7,872 bases of DNA from positions 1 to 7,872 of the forward strand of contig CABSMZ010000085.1 of the NCBI GenBank assembly GCA_902478875.1, in the 5' to 3' direction. The notes beneath the pieces were generated by a model. That model searched no databases. It saw only the letters and a list, made by a program, of their open reading frames with translations, and was not told the DNA's origin. A program made the position numbers and the translations under genes. Every line of letters starts with the position of its first letter. The first letter of the stretch is position 1. Below, piece after piece: positions 5,297 through 7,872 of the stretch. This DNA is from an uncultured Collinsella sp. (GTDB taxonomy: Bacteria > Actinomycetota > Coriobacteriia > Coriobacteriales > Coriobacteriaceae).

Positions 5297-6000
5297 TGCA
5301 AAAACGCATCACCATCTTTGACACCGTCCGCGGGTTTACGATGATTTCAATGGCAGGTTTTCACGCTTGCTACGATCTCGCCTACCTGTACGGTTGGGAT
5401 ATGCCCTGGTTTACACAGACCGTCTTTCAAGACATCTGGCGTGCCAGCATCAGCTGGGTATTCTTGTTTATCGCGGGTTGGATGTGCACGCTCTCACGCA
5501 ACAATATCAAACGTGCCGCCAAATACGCCTTAGCAGCACTCGTCGTCTGGTTGGCAACAACACTTGTCTCAGTAGACGATTCGGTTAATTTTGGCATCAT
5601 CTACTGCATGGCCGCATGTACCGGCATCGTGGCGTTGACCGATCCCGTCCTTAAGAAGATATCGGCGAGATGGGGCATGTCCCTATGCCTTGTGTTGTTC
5701 GCCCTCACCTGGAGTATCCCCAAAACGATCTATCCTGTCCCCTACCTGGCGTGGCTGGGATTTCCGAGCCCTGGGTTTGTTTCAGGTGATTACTACCCCA
5801 TCATCCCGTTTTTCTTTATGTATCTTGCAGGATACTTCGCCGCACACATAGCGCAGGGAATCGATAAGACCGTCCCAAGCTGGGCCTACGCCAATCCCAT
5901 CCCGGCGCTCGCCAGCCTTGGACGTCACGCACTCCCCTTTTATCTACTGCATCAGCCCACTATTCTGGGCTTTTTGGAGCTCGTCTACTCGGTGCGATAA
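5296..6000 (+). CDS. DUF1624 / HGSNAT-like membrane acyltransferase
   Basis: A 234-residue, strongly hydrophobic protein with about six membrane segments. It resembles the catalytic domain of heparan-alpha-glucosaminide N-acetyltransferase and bacterial DUF1624 proteins, which are thought to move acetyl groups across the membrane onto sugars. Motifs: FDTVRGF at 8-14; FHACYDL at 22-28, with the candidate active His23; FGIIY at 99-103; SGDYYPIIPFF at 163-173; and LGRHALPFYLLHQP at 208-221. The substrate is unknown; a cell-envelope glycan is a guess. Its ATG overlaps the lexA stop (TAATG) and no ribosome site is visible, so translation probably depends on termination of lexA. Its 3' end overlaps that of hflX by 16 bases. 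The coupling to lexA implies SOS-linked expression. Confidence 0.82.
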   Translation: MQKRITIFDTVRGFTMISMAGFHACYDLAYLYGWDMPWFTQTVFQDIWRASISWVFLFIAGWMCTLSRNNIKRAAKYALAALVVWLATTLVSVDDSVNFGIIYCMAACTGIVALTDPVLKKISARWGMSLCLVLFALTWSIPKTIYPVPYLAWLGFPSPGFVSGDYYPIIPFFFMYLAGYFAAHIAQGIDKTVPSWAYANPIPALASLGRHALPFYLLHQPTILGFLELVYSVR

Positions 6001-7274
6001 CGCTTGAGCCGCGGCGCGATACGAGCCGGCAGCTTCGCAACAATACGAACGCCGCCCTCAAGATATTCCTCGTGCAAAAGGGTTCCCTGTTCATGCACCA
6101 GCGTGATGAGGGCGCCCTCGCGATACGGGATATCAGCGGAGAGCAACACATCGGTGGCAGCCGCCTCACGAGCAATACGGTCGACGAGATCGTCGAGTCC
6201 CTCGCCCGTCTGGGCCGAGAACAGCACGGCCTCGGGATAGCGACGACGGAAACTCAATCGATCAACGCTATCGAGAAGATCGATTTTATTGAACACCGTA
6301 AGCGTCAAACGCTCGCCGGCACCGATCTCGTCAAGAACGCGATCGACTGCCTCGAGCTGGCGCTCGTAGTCCTCGTCAGAGGCATCCACAACTTTAAGGA
6401 TCAGATCGGCACCAAGAACCTCAGACAGCGTGGACTTAAAGGCATCAACGAGACCATGCGGCAGCTTTTGAATAAAGCCGACGGTATCAGTAATCGTCAT
6501 GCCGCGACCGCCGGGCAGGCGATACGAACGCGTCGTCGGGTCGAGCGTAGCAAACAGCTTGTCCTGCGAAAGTACCGTAGAGCCGGTCAGGCGATTGAGC
6601 AACGTCGATTTACCGGCATTGGTATAACCGGCTAACGCGACGCGAAACGCCGGTGACTCAATGCGGCTCTTGGACTGGACATCGCGACGCTGTTCAACCT
6701 GCTTGAGCTCACGACGAAGCGCGGCAATCTTATTGCGAATCAAGCGACGGTCAACCTCGAGCTGGCTTTCACCCTGGCCAAAGCGCGAACCGATGCCGCC
6801 GCGCGTCTGCTCCTTGGCAAGATGGCTCCACATGCCACGCAGACGAGGCAACAGATATTGAAGCTGCGCCAGCTGTACCTGTAGGCGTCCCTCACGCGTC
6901 TGAGCATGCAGGCCAAAGATATCCAAGATCAGTGCTGTACGATCGATAATCTTTACCGGCTCGCCCACGGCTTTCTCCAAATAGGATTGCTGCGAGGGCG
7001 TCAGGTCGTCGTCAAAAATAACGACATCGGCATCCATGCGATGCACCAGGCCGCACAGCTCTTCAACCTTACCGGAACCGATAAACGATTTTGGATACGG
7101 CTTAACCAGACGCTGTGACAAACGCGCCACGCACTGGGCGCCAGCCGTATGGGCCAGGCGCTCAAGCTCGTCAAGCGAATGATCGAGCGGCCATGCATTG
7201 TCGCGCCACTCAACACCAACTAATATGGCACGCTCGGGCTCGGGTGCCGTGGGAACAAGGGGGAAACGGGCCAT
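5985..7274 (-). CDS. hflX: GTPase HflX (ribosome-splitting factor)
   Basis: GTPase that binds the 50S subunit and splits stalled or stress-arrested ribosomes. It has 429 residues. The N-terminal HflX domain includes GSGKVEEL at 66-73, IFDDDLTPSQ at 86-95, and DRTALILDIFGLHAQTREGR at 111-130, then QVQLAQLQYLLPRL. A basic coiled-coil linker covers about 170-205. The G domain carries GYTNAGKST (216-224, G1), FATLDPTTR (241-249, switch I), DTVGF (263-267, G3), NKID (329-332, G4) and SAQTG (353-357, G5). All nucleotide-binding motifs are intact. The start overlaps the miaA stop by one base (TAATG) with GAGG about 8 bases upstream, so the pair is coupled; miaA-hflX adjacency is common in bacteria. 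No terminator separates it from the convergent acyltransferase. Confidence 0.97.
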   Translation of the reverse strand: MARFPLVPTAPEPERAILVGVEWRDNAWPLDHSLDELERLAHTAGAQCVARLSQRLVKPYPKSFIGSGKVEELCGLVHRMDADVVIFDDDLTPSQQSYLEKAVGEPVKIIDRTALILDIFGLHAQTREGRLQVQLAQLQYLLPRLRGMWSHLAKEQTRGGIGSRFGQGESQLEVDRRLIRNKIAALRRELKQVEQRRDVQSKSRIESPAFRVALAGYTNAGKSTLLNRLTGSTVLSQDKLFATLDPTTRSYRLPGGRGMTITDTVGFIQKLPHGLVDAFKSTLSEVLGADLILKVVDASDEDYERQLEAVDRVLDEIGAGERLTLTVFNKIDLLDSVDRLSFRRRYPEAVLFSAQTGEGLDDLVDRIAREAAATDVLLSADIPYREGALITLVHEQGTLLHEEYLEGGVRIVAKLPARIAPRLKRYRTE

Positions 7275-7833
7275 TAGGCAGCCTCAATACGATGCAGGAT
7301 GTCCTCAACGACCTCATCGATCGTAAACTCGTCCATATCAAACCACACGATACGGTCATCGCGCTTAAACCACGAAAGCTGACGTTTGGCATAGCGACGC
7401 GAACGCATCTTGATGAGTTCGCGAGCCTCATCCATAGAAATCACGCCATTGAAAGCATCAATGATCTCTTTATAGCCAATTGCCTGCATCGAAGTCAGGG
7501 CATCTCCCAGCCCCTGGTCCATAAGACCGCGAACCTCATCGACAAGACCCTGCTCAAACATCAGATCGACGCGCAGGTTAATGCGCTCGTAGAGCAACTC
7601 GCGATTACGCGTCAGACCAAACCATAGAGCATGATAATGCTCGCGCGGAACACTAAACTGACTTTTTTGCTGTGCATAGGAGATACCATCATCATGCATC
7701 TCGAGCGCACGAATCACACGGCGCACATTATGGGGATGAATAACAGCAGCCGATTCTGGGTCGCGCTCGGCAAGCAGGGCATGCAGCTCTTCCTCGCCAA
7801 TACGCTCGACAAGCTCCTGATAGCCCATACGAC
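7274..7833 (-). CDS. miaA: tRNA dimethylallyltransferase, C-terminal part (cut by contig end)
   Basis: Adds dimethylallyl to A37 of tRNAs reading UNN codons, the first step to ms2i6A. About 185 residues are present, from the helical insertion to the C-terminus. Recognisable parts are RDPESAAVIHPHNVRRVIRA (family DP.....I.PN...R..RALE), WFGLTRNRELLYERINLRVD, and AIGYKEI with the tail RSRRYAKRQLSWFKRD, a signature of MiaA. By comparison with the roughly 310-residue family, about 130-140 N-terminal residues, including the P-loop, are missing. They are lost because adapter begins at 7834, not by mutation. The ATG at 7826-7828 is an internal Met, not the true start. Confidence 0.94.
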
Positions 7834-7872
7834 CTGTCTCTTATACACATCTCCGAGCCCACGAGACCGTAC
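7834..7872. other. Nextera i7 sequencing adapter (artefact)
   Basis: Reverse complement of the adapter at the other end: mosaic end at 7834-7852, Read 2 part at 7853-7867, and CGTAC (7868-7872), the first five bases of the same index. It creates a false 39-bp terminal inverted repeat with 8-46. The genomic insert stops at 7833. Confidence 0.98.

Noticed and set aside
7115..7627. 170-residue plus-strand frame opposite hflX and miaA
   Set aside because: The opposite strand carries two well-conserved enzymes with full motifs; a shadow frame.
8..7872. 39-bp terminal inverted repeats that look like transposon ends
   Set aside because: They are Tn5 mosaic-end Nextera adapters with index bases; the sequence between is ordinary chromosome with no transposase.

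Overview
This looks like chromosomal housekeeping DNA from a moderately high-GC Gram-positive bacterium, most likely an actinomycete-lineage organism of the Coriobacteriia (Collinsella-like). That placement is an inference. It rests on the lexA / LysM protein / nrdR neighbourhood known from Actinobacteria, on the Gram-positive type of LexA box, and on base composition. No phage, plasmid, CRISPR, rRNA or tRNA signal was seen.

The first 46 and last 39 bases are not genomic. They are Illumina Nextera (Tn5 mosaic-end) i7 adapter, including an index sequence, so the biological insert is 47-7833. The genes at both ends are cut by this boundary, not by evolution.

Layout: (1) 47-130, minus: first 28 codons of an unrecognised gene, preceded by the trxB terminator. 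(2) 284-1222, minus: thioredoxin reductase, divergent from (3) 1340-2641, plus: a GT28/MGDG-synthase-like glycosyltransferase. (4) 2642-3095: a 454-base gap between convergent genes. It holds three copies of a foldback repeat with an invariant 35-base core and copy-specific complementary arms, plus a separate 15-bp stem-loop. (5) 3096-4491, minus: a probable operon of a LysM membrane protein (SOS division-inhibitor type), nrdR and dut. (6) 4492-4651: a divergent SOS control region with three LexA boxes at an exact 28-bp period; one lies inside the spacer of a near-consensus promoter. (7) 4652-6000, plus: lexA and a membrane acyltransferase joined by a one-base TAATG overlap. (8) 5985-7833, minus: partial miaA and hflX, also joined by TAATG; the hflX 3' end overlaps the acyltransferase 3' end by 16 bases.

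The central part works as an SOS divergon. LexA would repress itself, the acyltransferase behind it, and the LysM-nrdR-dut unit. DNA damage would thus link division arrest with control of dNTP synthesis and dUTP removal. A 12-bp perfect inverted repeat that buries the nrdR start codon suggests an extra layer of translational control inside that operon. The most novel-looking items are the core-constant, arm-variable foldback repeats and the nrdR start-codon hairpin.
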